From the NCBI RefSeq assembly GCF_032362555.1, contig NC_083535.1, positions 8,060,001 through 8,124,000 of the forward strand: 64,000 nt of DNA, given 5' to 3'. Positions 11,656-23,608 of this stretch are shown one piece after another; within the stretch, counting starts at the first letter, position 1, and each line of letters opens with the position of its first letter. The notes under the pieces were generated by a model that worked only from the letters and a program-made list of their open reading frames with translations, had not been told where the DNA came from and searched no databases. The position numbers were made by a program, and so were the translations under genes. Source of the stretch: Amyelois transitella. Its lineage: Eukaryota > Arthropoda > Insecta > Lepidoptera > Pyralidae.

Positions 11656-13360
11656 AAAACGGCGACGCGCCTGCTATGTAACATTGGCTGGTCTAGTGCA
11701 GGTCGAACTCATTCCATTACCCTCACTATAATATAGATATATATGTATATATAATATAGAATAACATAGCATGTTGAATATTATGTAGGTATATCTACTA
11801 GCATCGACAGAGGTTTTAGAAAGTGGGAAGTCATAAACACATCGATAAACTTGTCTGAATGTAATGTGCGAATCATTCTAAGTATAATAATAACTTCGTA
11901 ACAAAAGCAGTGTTATACTCGTTCGCTGATTTCATTTTTATGATCTTAAATTTACAACTTAGAGAGTTTATAATATGTCTCAATTCATTTTACAATTATA
12001 TTCAAAATATAATAAAAATTCCTGCAAATTCGAAATTTTAAAGATTTAAGTTTTCGCCCACCTAAGTGAGTTTATGCATGGGTATTAGGTTATTCTTAAG
12101 TACATTATTACATTTTATCCATCCTCTTATTCATAATGGCATTAGTCCCGATTACATCTTCACTGGTACGACATCCACATACAAATAAGACATATTAAAT
12201 TACTTAGAAGACATTAAGATCTAGCATCCCATAGTTTCGCAGATTAAAAAAGTATAACAACTAACAAATATGATTCTATATAATACACAAACCAAGCGTC
12301 ACTGTGAATGAACAAGTGTTGCATAAAATGGTAACAAAACCAGGTAATAATAACAAATAATGTGGACGCATACGTGTAATTTGACATTCGCAATCCTTGC
12401 ATAACTTGTCGCACGACAAAACGGAACAATTACATATGATCATTATTTCAATCGACATAAAGTCTAATGTTGGGTACAAATGTGTGAAAGCGATTTTATA
12501 CGTTCGAGTCGGCAATGAGTTTTCTTTGTGTCCGTCCGGCGAAGGGGTGGACTGTTGTGTTATATTGTTGTTTGGTAAAATAGTTTTGTCAAAAATATTT
12601 TTAATAGTTATTTAAGTGTGATACGATTCGTTGTTAATTTTAATTATCTTAATTGAATAGTACCTAAGTGAAAGGAAATAGTCCTTTCCTTTACTTTCGG
12701 GGAAGAAATATCAGTTGAATTATCACCTCTCTGCAGAGGGTTTCAGGACCAGTACATATACATGTTCCGATCTTTACTAAAAAGCCACCGAACATTTAAG
12801 GCCTTTTCAATATTTTAATGTGGGATTGTTAATTTTAAGTATTTATTTTATGGGTTTGATTTGTTTTTATGCCTGTGTAAAAAACTACATACTGACTTTA
12901 TCCGAAACGCGCCCAACCTCACCGCAGTCAGTGAAGCGCGTAGCAAGTGCAAGGCTCTGCCGCTGCCACGGTCACGGATAGTTGCGGCGGGTAATTCACT
13001 AATGCATCGTAATCTCTCACTCTATCTACTCCATACATCAAGATTGGGACGTGACACTTCATTATTAAGTTACTAACTCTTCCCTCTGGTTTGCACTGTT
13101 TGGGACTACCATTTGTATGTAGTTTCCTTGAAGCCTCGGCTACCAAAAGAATAATATTTTTATAAAGGTATTTTTGCAGGTAATGTCTGTCACTATCTGA
13201 ATTTCAATTAATTTTGCACACTCATACACAAACAACAGAATGTTTATATTAACAGACCCTCCATATACATAGAAAATAACATCATTTATGTGAATCACGA
13301 GATTTGACAATAACTTTGCCAATCCTGCAAATTCTTTAACGCGATAGGAATATATACTCG

Positions 13361-13392
<32 letters not shown>

Positions 13393-13407
13393 CATACACA
13401 CACACAA
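13361..13407. repeat. TA/CA microsatellite
   Basis: A (TA)14 run at 13361-13388 followed by a CATA/CA-rich run to about 13407. Confidence 0.95.
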
Positions 13408-14386
13408 CGAGTCATTTTATGGCATAATGTAATTGAACCACTTCTTTTCTCTTTAGTGAATATCATGAAAGCACCAGAATATTGGTATTAAGGGATTAAA
13501 GGTAGTTTAAAAAAAATACTTATATTTTAATTAAAGTTTACATAAAATTGGTACAAAAGTTAATAGGAGACAACAAAGTGAGAATGACTGTAATATTTGT
13601 CAACATATTTGTAATTAAAGAATCTAGGAATTACATTACCTATTTGTTGATAATTATTAAGTCAAAATATGGGGTAAAAAATTGGAACAGACGGCAGGAT
13701 TATTAGAAATTAACACAAGTTAAAGTTTGATAGGGATTAGAAATGGCAAACGTCAATTAGTCCAATGAGGTGGATATTTCCTTGAATACAAAATAATAGC
13801 GATTGCGTACACTAACGCGGACATGAATCACGGCACGCAACAAACTTCTTAGTAACTTGCACTTGGACTCCACTCAAGTTGAGTAACTTTTAAATTTAAA
13901 GTAGAACAGACAGTAGGTACCATAACTGTCTTTATAATGTTATTTTGGTGTTCTACTTCAGTAAAAGATATTTTGATTAAAAATCTATTTTCAGTTTCAC
14001 AGAAACAAAGAGATTAGTTTTTTTCTACAATAATTTCCAATTTGTTCATGAAAATGAACTTATTGTATTTAAAATCCTTTCAAGAATGTACTGTTCCAAT
14101 ATAAAATGATGATTTCTTGAATGAATCTGCAACGATTATCTGGCATTACTCTTCCAAGGAAGACGTAATTGATTTAATTTGCAAATTTAACATGCGAGAG
14201 TCTTATTCAACTATATGAAAGCCATAATTAAAATTCTGATCAGGTTTTATTCTTCCTTACTGTTTAGTCTCGTATGCGCCTTTTTGACCACAATACAGTA
14301 GGAGTGGTGAAGTCATGTAATTACACGGTAAACAAAGTGAAAGAACTTATATCTCGTTCATGCCTCTAAAATGTACACAAATTAAT

Positions 14387-14500
14387 TCCTTACTGGGTAG
14401 ATAAAGCCAATAGTTATAAGACTCATGAATGGCTTAATGAAAATTTGAGAATCCAAAATAGTGACAGCTCCTTACGGAGAATTCAAGTTTATAGGCTTGA
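14387..14500 (-). mobile_element. Family A element, degraded fragment
   Basis: Diverged blocks in the correct order: TACTGGGTAGATAAAGCCAA, GGCTTAATGA, TCCAAAATAGTGACAG and TTTATAGGCTTGA match the minus-orientation family A consensus. Confidence 0.5.
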
Positions 14501-15029
14501 GGTAGGATTGTGTGTGAGAAGTAAAGCAGTTGGCACATTACCTTTTTTGTGGAAGTGATCCTATTATTTAATACCGAGTAGTGCTCTATGTTACATAACA
14601 TGATTATGATTCAAGAAAGTTCGATAAAAATTCCAGGACCAAGCCGGAAAAGCTGCATGAGTGGCCATGTAGCTATCCATATCGCTTCAAATTGGCCGTT
14701 ATGAGTAATCAATGTTATTACATAGAACTACGATAGGCTACGCCTGAGTTATTGGACACCATCCATACCCGCTATTACTGTCAATGTTATCGTATATCTG
14801 GCAATTTGTTTAAGTAAAGTGTGAATTTATACTCTGTTTTTTAATACTGAAAAAGTGACAAATTGCAATTGTCGGGTATACAGAGATGATTGGTTATATA
14901 AGAAAGAGTGGACTAATATGAAAAAAGATGAAATAAGTCCCGAGTTAACGCCCATTTAAACCTACATTTTTACTTTGCATTTTGTCTATCACACAGCGTC
15001 AAATCTAGGTCAAACTATAAATAGTAAGT

Positions 15030-15155
15030 AAGTAAGTAAATGCTTTATTGTTCACTACATTACAAATATTAAACAGTAGTACAGTACAAAGGCGGGCTTA
15101 TCCCTAAGAGGGATCTCTTCCAGCCAACTTGACAATAAGAGGATCGCATACAAAA
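15030..15155 (-). mobile_element. LINE-like 3' tail remnant
   Basis: AAATGCTTTATTGTTCACTA is followed by GGCGGGCTTATCCCTAAGAG and GATCTCTTCCAGCCAACTT. This block is familiar as the reverse complement of a dispersed lepidopteran retroelement 3' end. No coding part remains. Confidence 0.5.
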
Positions 15156-16007
15156 TTGAGGCAATGGTGAATAACAGTTCATTAACGAGGTATGATGCTT
15201 AAACAATTATATACGTACATATATAAGAAATAGCCTTATTTCGTTTTTGTCCTAGCATTATAAATAAATTATTTCTCAGCATTCTTCCAAAATAGTTAAG
15301 TAAGCGAAAATACATATATTTTATTTTATTTGGAAAACATACAGTCATATAACTTGTAAATTCCATTTAGTTACCTTAGACCATTTACATATGTTCGCAT
15401 AAGTATCGCAAACTTACGCTTTAGCTAAACTTTCAGAAAACAACTTTACACTCTACGGCAAGAATGCAACGATGAACTGCTGGACAATGAGTTCCGAAGG
15501 GGTTCCATAAATCTTATTAATGTAATCCGCGTATGTATCGCTACTTCGGTACAAACTTTAAAGGGTGATACTAAACCCTTCCTAAAAAAAATTTAAACTC
15601 ACGACGCAAAAGATGATAATATGACGAGCTAATAGACTTTTGAAACTGAGGATGCCAAACACTGAACAACGTGAAGAGATAAATTTACGACAGCGGACCC
15701 TTGCTCCGAAGCATAACAGTAAACCTAATACGCATAGATGAGAGAAAATGTGTATCTTACGAGTACTAACTACTGTATGAGAACAGTAAGGTAGGTGGTC
15801 ACCCGAAATGAAGATAAAAATTATGATTTAGTGTTATATTACAACCTAAATTACAAGATAGAAAGAATTATATAACAGTGCATTGTAAACAGAAGACAAA
15901 ATGTATGGATTGCGATCATAACAGCGCAAATGCTAGGTGCAAAATGCGTTCCATTGCAACCACGATGCACACCGGCGCTGAGTTCTTTCAGGCGTGAAAA
16001 TGAATGT

Positions 16008-16016
16008 TATAAATAA
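16008..16016 (+). promoter_or_regulatory. TATA box for the His/Pro-rich secreted protein gene
   Basis: TATAAATAA lies 113 bases before the proposed ATG at 16129. A transcription start about 25-30 bases downstream, near 16038-16042, would give a 5' UTR of about 90 nt. Strong TATA boxes are usual for insect cuticle-type genes. Confidence 0.5.
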
Positions 16017-16128
16017 TCAGGCGCACGGCAAATAATTATCATATATGCCCCAAGGCTAGTGCGGTTTCGACAAGTGCATTGGAAAAAAGTGAAAATAGTA
16101 TTGTCCCCGGACTGAAGGAAAGGCGACA

Positions 16129-19100
16129 ATGGATTGGATGAGATTGGTCGGTATCATTTCTAGTGTTTTGTGAAGTGTTTCGTGAAAATTTGGACTGTGA
16201 CATGTGAATAGTGCCATCATACGACATGGATTGATTTTTATAAGAAAATGGCCAGAGTTATGCCCTTAAAAAAATAGGCCAACATTTTTGATTTCCTCCA
16301 TTAACTTTTTATGTGTTGAAACATAAGTGAGAATGTAGAATAGTGAAATTTTGTTTTGCTTCTCACAAACACAAAAATTTGGTTGTGTTCATCTGATTTG
16401 AATAAATCTTTGATAAAGTTAAATAAAAGTAATTTTAGTAAATTTTAATTGTGAAAAATAATCTCAATATATAGATTATACCATATGAGAAAAAAAATTA
16501 AACTAAACTGATATTTTCAACTAAAATCATTTAATTGACATTATCATCTAATTTAAAGCAGTGTATGATATTTTTTTAATATTAAAAATCAGAAATATAA
16601 ATATGATTGGGCAATTCTGACTTATTTAATTTACTCAAAAGGAACTTCGATTATTAAAATCACTTTATTTATGTGTAAACTGTTGTAACTATTTGAAATA
16701 TTTTTTTTTGTTACAGTTCGCTTTTCTGATGGCTGTTGCTTCAGTCCAAATTGCTGCAGATGGATCCAAGTAAGTTCTTGTTATATTATTGCACACGCTA
16801 CTTAGAAAAAAAATTACATTATCGTATGATAGCTTTAAATAAAACCATATGTGAATAGATTCGCAAAGAGCACGTTGAACATAATTAGAAATAAAAATTA
16901 TGATTATTAACAACAAATAAGTTATAAGTCTTATGTTGTTTTACCACTACGCATTGTAAATATTAGTTAAAAAATTAAGCAATTTTTAGTAATTTAAAAA
17001 TTTCATACAAGAAAAATCAAAGATGTTAAATATTGCTCGCGATATAAAATTTTGTTTCATTTCTGGAAACACAAAAACATATTTTCTTTTTTATGAAAAA
17101 GCTGATACTTTTATATTGGTTACGTAAAGTTTTTTTACCGATGTATAAATTTTTTACCCCTTAGATTTTCATTGATTCATGAACATTTTCAATTCAAGTA
17201 GCTTATGCCAGAATTTTATAGAGGTACCTGTTATTACCGTTAGCTATCATTCTACTTACTATCAATTATGCTGCTTTGTTTAAGATTAAGGACTTTAGAT
17301 ACTTTGTTCAAGTATTTTTATGAATTTAATTTAGTAGTGAGACAAAACCCGCTTGATCATTCTGGTACAAAAACCTCAGAATATGATTTGAAACGGACGC
17401 ATGTAATGAATTTTATGAAATGAAATCTTCACGAATCAATGAGAAATATACTTAGTATGATTTTATATTTGAATTTTCATTTTAGTAAAATAAATACAAG
17501 TCATGGGTTCCAAAAAGTTAACTTAATTGATTAATTTATAACATGAGTTGTTCATAATTTTTCGAATATAATATGAAACTATCCTGAAATTATGTTCAAT
17601 AGGTTTCAACCCTGAAAATCGGAATAATATAAGAAAAAATAATTGCCAAGTTGTTTTTGAAACTGAACAAATGATTTGTCGTACATCGCATGCGCATCTG
17701 CGGAGTTGTAAAGCTGTGTAATAAATCTGAGTATTAAGATGCAATATGAAAATGTTATTGAATCACATCTATCAGTTGGTACGTCACATTCACCAGTCCT
17801 CACTTTTTCTACAGTCAGTTATATTATTCCGAATTCCATGGTTTGATGCTATGTAATCGTGTTGAATTACATCCCCTGTAAATGTATATGCGAAAGCACA
17901 TTAAAATCATTAGCCGCGCGATGGAAAATGTCAATGTCAGTGTGCCGGCGATTGCGACTTAATTTATCATTATCTCCGCTAAGCGCTAATTGCATTAACA
18001 GTAAACCCACAGCCGATCAAGCGCGTAACGAGCACTTGAGTACTTGCTAGAAAGTGCAAGTTGACTATACGTCTGTCACATAGGTACTAGCTATGGTAAA
18101 AATAATAGTATGTTATAAATCAGAGTTGCAAGTACTTATAAGTGTGATGGACGACAAATCGGTAAATAGCGACGTCGCGGCTTCGAGAGCGAAAGCCGCT
18201 ACCGCATCACGCTTCGAGCCAATGACACTAGGCGGAACAGTGCCGCCTACAAAAACACGGCCGGCGAGCTTGCATGCGATCTACTATCCACGGCAGAATA
18301 CTGGAACTTTATTTATTTTTTGTTGCAGGAAAAAGATCCGCATACATCTTCCACAAAAGGTGAAGCACATACACCATCACAAGAAAATTTACATTACGAA
18401 TCACCACGCGCCCGCGTCTTCACAATACGCACCGGCCTTCTTACCCAGTGCTGAGGGTGCAGTGGCTGTCCCGACAAATATCGCGCTCCCATCTGTTGCC
18501 AGCGTCGTGCCATTAAACTCTGTTGAACTAGTTGATGATGCACAACACAGAATACCGGGCGTTGCTCCAGCTTCAAGCAAACTCTTGCCATTGTACCGCG
18601 CGCGGGGATACTACGGACCAACTCCATCTGAATGGGACGAACAAGAATATGACGTTGCAGCGCCATCAGAACCAAGTGATAATTCATATCCTCCTGCGCC
18701 GTATGTTCCACCCACTGGAGTACCACCAGCTCCTCCACCTAAAAGAGTTAAAATAGTCAAACCGAAAAAGGGCGTGCGAAGACCTAAACCGAAACGAGTA
18801 CCAGTAAGAGGCAAACCTCCAACCGAAGAAGAACATCCAGTATCGAAATTTCACGAACATTTCTATTCAGATTTGAATGGATCGGGGACAATAAAGAAAG
18901 TAAAGAAACCGCAACGAGTTGAAAAAATAGTCGACGGTGATACCGAACACATCCATACTTACAGCGAAGAACATATTCATAAATTAGTTTTCGATGACGG
19001 GTCTAAACTATCAAATGTACTTGGAGTAGATCCTGTCGCTAGTATGTCTGGAATTACTGCTGGACATCCATTAATGCCATTTAAGAACTCATTGTTGGCG

Positions 19101-20468
19101 ATTCCTTCCGACAATTATCCAGGATTTGCAGTCGGTTCCCTTGGAACTCCATCTCATTTGGAATATACTGCATATAATCCACGCGATGTGACTCATGACC
19201 ACATTTTCCACGATCACGGTGAAATACCAGCGGATCTGGATCTTAGTAGAGAACCGTTAGGATTTCCACCTAAAGTATCTTACAACAGTCAAGGATTACG
19301 TATTAGTGATGGAGCAAAATCACAAAAGGCAAAATATTCTCATAAATATTTAAGAGGAGCCAAACCTACAGTTGCTAATGATCTCTCATATTATGAAAGT
19401 TTATACACAGCTAACAGAATAAAAAAACATCCAAATCCTGCGGTATCACATATTGAATCATCATTAGATTCTAACCCCGTGCAAGATTATAGACCAATAC
19501 CAGCATTTAATTTTTTAGGAAAAAATCCTAATAAAATTCGAAGTACATATAATGGACAACCAACACAAGATTATCGATCACAACATGCTAATAAGAATTT
19601 TACTCCTTACTCAGTCTCTTCTACTATAGTTCACGATTACCAACCAAAGCCTACATACCCAGGAGCATTGCCACCGACAGGATTTTCAAAATTTAAAAAC
19701 CCTGTAGTCAATTTTAATTCTAATAATTATGATTACGACGCTTACGCCTCTTCTTCAAATATATTATTTTCAGAAGACAAAAATGACAATGCGGACATTG
19801 CTCCGCATAGTTACAAGGGTAAAAAGAAATCTGTATCAACGCAAAACATCAGCTTTGGAGGACAAGATCATCAGACAATGGTCGATCATTTTGGTGCAAG
19901 CAGCGTTGTATCAGAAGCAATCCACGAAGAACCTCCTTCCGCCTTTGAAGACGTGAACAGTTACGACAATACTAAGGCTTCTGATAATTTTTCACCTACG
20001 CCATATACTATAAAAGAAACGTCACCAGCTCATTTATATTATACTGCAATGGCTATGAAAGCACTGTATAATGAACCAGCATCGATGCCAGAAGCCTCCA
20101 ATGACAACCTACAATATGCAGAACCACCCACACCGTCCGACGCTACCACGCCATATACGCCCTCCGTGGCTACAACAACGGAAAAACCAAATGTATACTT
20201 TGAAATACAACCTTCAAAGACCTCAGAAAATCCTGAGCAAACTTCCAATTTTCCTTCCGACAATGAGCAAAGAACGAGAGTAAAACATCGACATTCTACG
20301 CAAAGTCGAGACTCGAAGCAAAGATATTCTGTGATCCAGGATTTACGCTCAGTTAAGGAATTAGAAAGTGAAAACAGATTAGCGCGGAAATTCGTACATC
20401 AAAACCAATATTTACATGATTCCGCCATAGATTCAAGGGGGAAACTTAAGTATGGCGACAAAATATGA
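16129..20468 (+). CDS. Secreted His/Pro-rich protein, probable cuticle or matrix component
   Basis: Three coding exons are proposed: 16129-16146, 16717-16769 and 18329-20468, giving 736 aa. Exon 2 has TTACAG and GTAAGT borders and exon 3 a TTGCAG acceptor. Exon 1 uses a weak donor (GTCGGT) and is the least certain part; its ATG has a good context (GACAATGG), and splicing gives a clean start, MDWMRLFAFLMAVASVQIAA. The predicted signal peptide ends near residue 20. The mature N-terminus carries KKIRIHLPQKVKHIHHHKK. Next come a Pro-rich basic stretch near residue 155-185 (PPAPPPKRVKIVKPKKG), degenerate D-Y-x-P repeats around residues 410-500 and a basic tail. No enzyme domain or chitin-binding R&R consensus is visible. 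The exon phases (0, then 2) match those of the convergent gene at 23609-25836. Function is inferred only from secretion and composition. Confidence 0.8.
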
Positions 20469-20980
20469 ACTATATTTATTTAAGATTGTTGTACATAATT
20501 GTGTTAGATGTCCGTGAACTCAGTTCAGCTTTTTTCGTGGTCGAATGTGATGATACTTAGTAATCTGTACTATAACGTTATTTATGTCACAAAGCTCTGT
20601 TGTAGCTGTAATAATCCAAATAGATTATTAGCTATATATAAAGCGGGTAGTCGACGAATTCATGCATTTTAAACGAATTCTTAAGCGGTGTGTTGATAGT
20701 ATAAATTAAATACCAAATATAGATAAAACAGGACATTGGTTTTTATTTTTCAATTAAATTAAACGCCTTTGCAATAGGGATGAGCAACGAATATCGCGAG
20801 AACGCTGACGTAGAACCATTCACAGGAGTAACGAAAAACTTCTTCTTGTGGATAAGATTTTGGTTGCTACTATTATTGTGTCTCTACTCTACTCATTTTT
20901 ATGTACCAAAGATCGTCGAAAAAGCTCTAACGATTTCATTGACAACCATTGTTTTAGAAATAAAGAAATCACGTCATATA

Positions 20981-21218
20981 ATCACGTCTATATTTCTTGC
21001 GGGGTAGACAGAGCCAACAGTCTTGAAGAGACTGATAGTCCACGTTCAGCTGTTTGGCTGAATGCTAGAATTAAATAAATGCAAATAGTGACAGGTTGCT
21101 CGCTCATCGTCTAAAAGAAGTATCCCATGTTTATAGCATATCCCTTAGTCGCCTTTTACGACATCCATGGGAATGAGATGGAGAGGTCCCATTTTTTTAT
21201 TGGTGCCGTGATCCATAC
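20981..21218 (-). mobile_element. Family A element
   Basis: A minus-orientation copy from ATCACGTCTATATTTCTTGC, through GGGGTAGACAGAGCCAACAG and ATCCCTTAGTCGCCTTTTAC, to TTTATTGGTGCCGTG. It is almost full length and moderately diverged. Confidence 0.75.
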
Positions 21219-22404
21219 GGAACTTCATTGACATTTGAAATAAAGGAGCACATGGAGGTAAAATATATTAAAGGAATAATATTTGTTAATACGAGTAAGG
21301 TTCGTGTACGTAATAGTACTCGCGTTTCCGAAACTGGTCCGCCACCTTGATATCCTCCGTGATTTTTGCTACAAAATGTTTCAAATGATTTCAGAAAAAC
21401 CACAATAATCGTGACCTAGACATAGAGCTTACCGTCTTATATGAAAAATTATTTGGATTAAAAATTTGGAAAATATTATTTTTTTCAGACGTGGGACAGC
21501 TACGACGATATTTGCGCACGTGTGCACCTATATTTCAAATTTCAACGAAATCGTCTGAGCTATTTTCGAAAACGCGAGTACAAATTAACACTAATAAAAT
21601 AACGATTAACTTAAACGAGTCAGGCTCAGGGCGGAAGCTCGAGTGAAGGGCAGGGTAAGCTCACTTACATAATGCAGCTAAGAGGCAACTTGAGACAAGC
21701 TTTTGACGTAAGCATCTTACACAACATTATTTTGCAGAGCAACACAATGATCTCAAAATCTCCAATCATGTAGATACTTGTATTTTTATGAGTGCTTTAC
21801 AGTATGTATACAATAATATCATGTAAGTTAAGGATCTAAGTATGTTCTCAGAAAATTTGTTATTTATATACGTAACAGTTTATAACATTTACAATCAGCT
21901 AGATTTCCTTTGAGTAAGTTGTAACCGAAAACAAAGTGAAAAGTCTACCTACTAGTGTGCGTGCTTATCATCTATTCATCTATCGATTTCAGATTACCAT
22001 AAAGGGAAATATCATCAACAAACTGACGAGAATATGAGAAGGAAATAAATCTGTACATATATATCCTAGATCAATTAAATAACCGTTTGGCTGCCTACTT
22101 GCTTTATATCTATAAAAAAGATTCTCCCGCTTTTGATCGGCTAGTTTATATCTATAAATACCAGTGTATACAATTTTATTTATGACCATACAATTAGTAT
22201 TGCGATTTTGACCATACAATTAGAATATCAAAACTTAATTTGCCTTTCGGACCGAATGTTTTGTTATCTAGCTTTTGTTTGCGATATCATTTATCACAAA
22301 TCCCATGGGAATGATTCTTTTCCCGAGTTAAAGAATAAATCCGAAAACATACATAAGGTTAAAAACACTGGCTTTAGCGTTTACAACCCCAATCCCAACT
22401 AACA

Positions 22405-22606
22405 TTATAAATGCGAAAGTCAGTTTGTTTGTTTCTTGTTCTCTTCACAAGGTGTCTATAGAACTAATCTTCTTGATATTTCGCGTATGTATAATTAAGA
22501 TTCTGGCAAAGGACATAGATTTTCATCCACCGGGATTTACCGAAAAACTACATAGTTTTCGTGGGATTGCAGGTGGTGCAAATAAAACGAAGCCGCGGTT
22601 AAAAGA
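22405..22606 (+). repeat. Dispersed repeat, family C copy 1
   Basis: Starts ATTATAAATGCGAAAGTCAG and runs through ATCTTCTTGATATTTCG, GGACATAGATTTTCAT and GTGGGATTGC to GAAGCCGCGG. The same ordered blocks occur at 23194-23424. This is a common non-coding lepidopteran repeat layout; the frame at 22425-22610 is a product of it. Confidence 0.6.
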
Positions 22607-23100
22607 TTAACATTTCAAGTAGGGAAACATTGTAATATATGTACTATACTATTAGCGCTATTTTACATTAAGTTCCGAGTGGGAAATTTCCAGGTACCAG
22701 CAGAACATGTTACCTATAATATTCTAGGTCTGGTTTCCTCACAGTTCACTTTCACAGTCTGTGCATTACATAAAGGTTCATTCATCATGATCGTTTCGCA
22801 TCTTGTTTCAAGTTACACGTTTTATGAGAATAATATGATAGGCGTCGTAATTTTGTGTTTAGATAATTTTCTTTATGTTTATATTGTCAATAACAAGAGA
22901 CCCGCGAAAAGCTTAAAATCCCGTTACAGCAAGAATTCGGAAAATCCTCTCTACATACCTTACAATACTTAATAGTAAACTATCTTGCAAATTTTATCTC
23001 TGGACTCAGTGATATGGGCTAACGGAAACGGAAACAGAAAAGTTTTATATAAGTACCTATATTAAAAGTATACCTTCATCGTCGAAGGGTGCAAATTGAA

Positions 23101-23141
23101 CATGCAAGGGTAAGAGGGTGGATCCCTCTTACCCTTGCATG
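23101..23141. repeat. Perfect inverted repeat, 18-bp arms, 5-nt loop
   Basis: Arms 23101-23118 and 23124-23141 (CATGCAAGGGTAAGAGGG and its reverse complement) around the loop TGGAT. It lies between two family C repeats. Confidence 0.9.
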
Positions 23142-23193
23142 AGAATGATGTTTATATGTATTTCGGCTAAATATATGTATCTCTACTAATATC

Positions 23194-23424
23194 CCAACAT
23201 TATTATAAATGCAAAAGTAAGTTTGCTTGCTGTCTCTTCCCGCGTTATCTACTGAACCCATCTTCTTGAAATGTTTAGTAATATATATAAATCTGATATA
23301 AAGTCGGAGAAGAACATAGAGTACCTTTCATCTCGATAAAAGCTATAGTTTCCATGGAATTTGCGAAAGGCCTGCATTCATAGGTGCCGCTAAATTCGCG
23401 TGTGCGAAGCTGCGGGGTAATGAA
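23194..23424 (+). repeat. Dispersed repeat, family C copy 2
   Basis: Ordered blocks shared with 22405-22606: ATTATAAATGCAAAAGTAAG, CATCTTCTTGAAATG, ACATAGAGTACCTTTCATC and TTCCATGGAATTTGCGAAAG, ending GCGAAGCTGCGGGG. Same orientation, about 0.8 kb from copy 1. Confidence 0.6.
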
Positions 23425-23608
23425 GAAAAATAAAAAGGTGACTAAATTAAATAATATATAATTAAAACAACGCAACAATAACTTAAAATCTAAACCTTAT
23501 TTACAACAACATTTTGTACTTAATACTGGATATAAAAATAATCAGTATCATATTATTTGAAGACTATGACTTAGTTGGCTCCATTTTATCACTAAGGAGC
23601 ATCAGGCT

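Larger units (their letters stand above)
7487..16007. other. Gene-poor intergenic region
   Basis: About 8.5 kb with no gene model. It contains a possible orphan signal-peptide exon (8052-8120), a CpG-rich hairpin (11581-11655), a TA/CA microsatellite (13361-13407), a family A fragment (14387-14500) and a LINE 3' tail (15030-15155). The frames at 8066, 10378, 10601, 10897, 11506, 12276 and 13140 have no recognisable domains. Confidence 0.5.
20469..23608. other. Spacer between two convergent secreted-protein genes
   Basis: Contains the 3' UTR of the upstream gene (no canonical AATAAA was identified; ATTAAA occurs near 20705), a family A element (20981-21218), two family C repeats (22405 and 23194) and a perfect hairpin (23101-23141). 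The frames at 21197-21403 and 22679-22972 show no recognised domain. Confidence 0.55.

Noticed and set aside
11506-11736. 76-aa frame starting with a hydrophobic segment (MAMSIVFLSALGITACLV)
   Set aside because: It looks like a signal peptide, but the rest translates the CpG-rich hairpin at 11581-11655; no TATA box, introns or domain support it.
13140-13466. 108-aa minus-strand frame
   Set aside because: Its centre translates the TA/CA microsatellite into a repetitive Tyr/Ile run.
18394-18814. Minus-strand frames of 114 and 67 aa inside the His/Pro-rich gene
   Set aside because: They are antisense shadows of a clear plus-strand coding exon and have no start or splice context.
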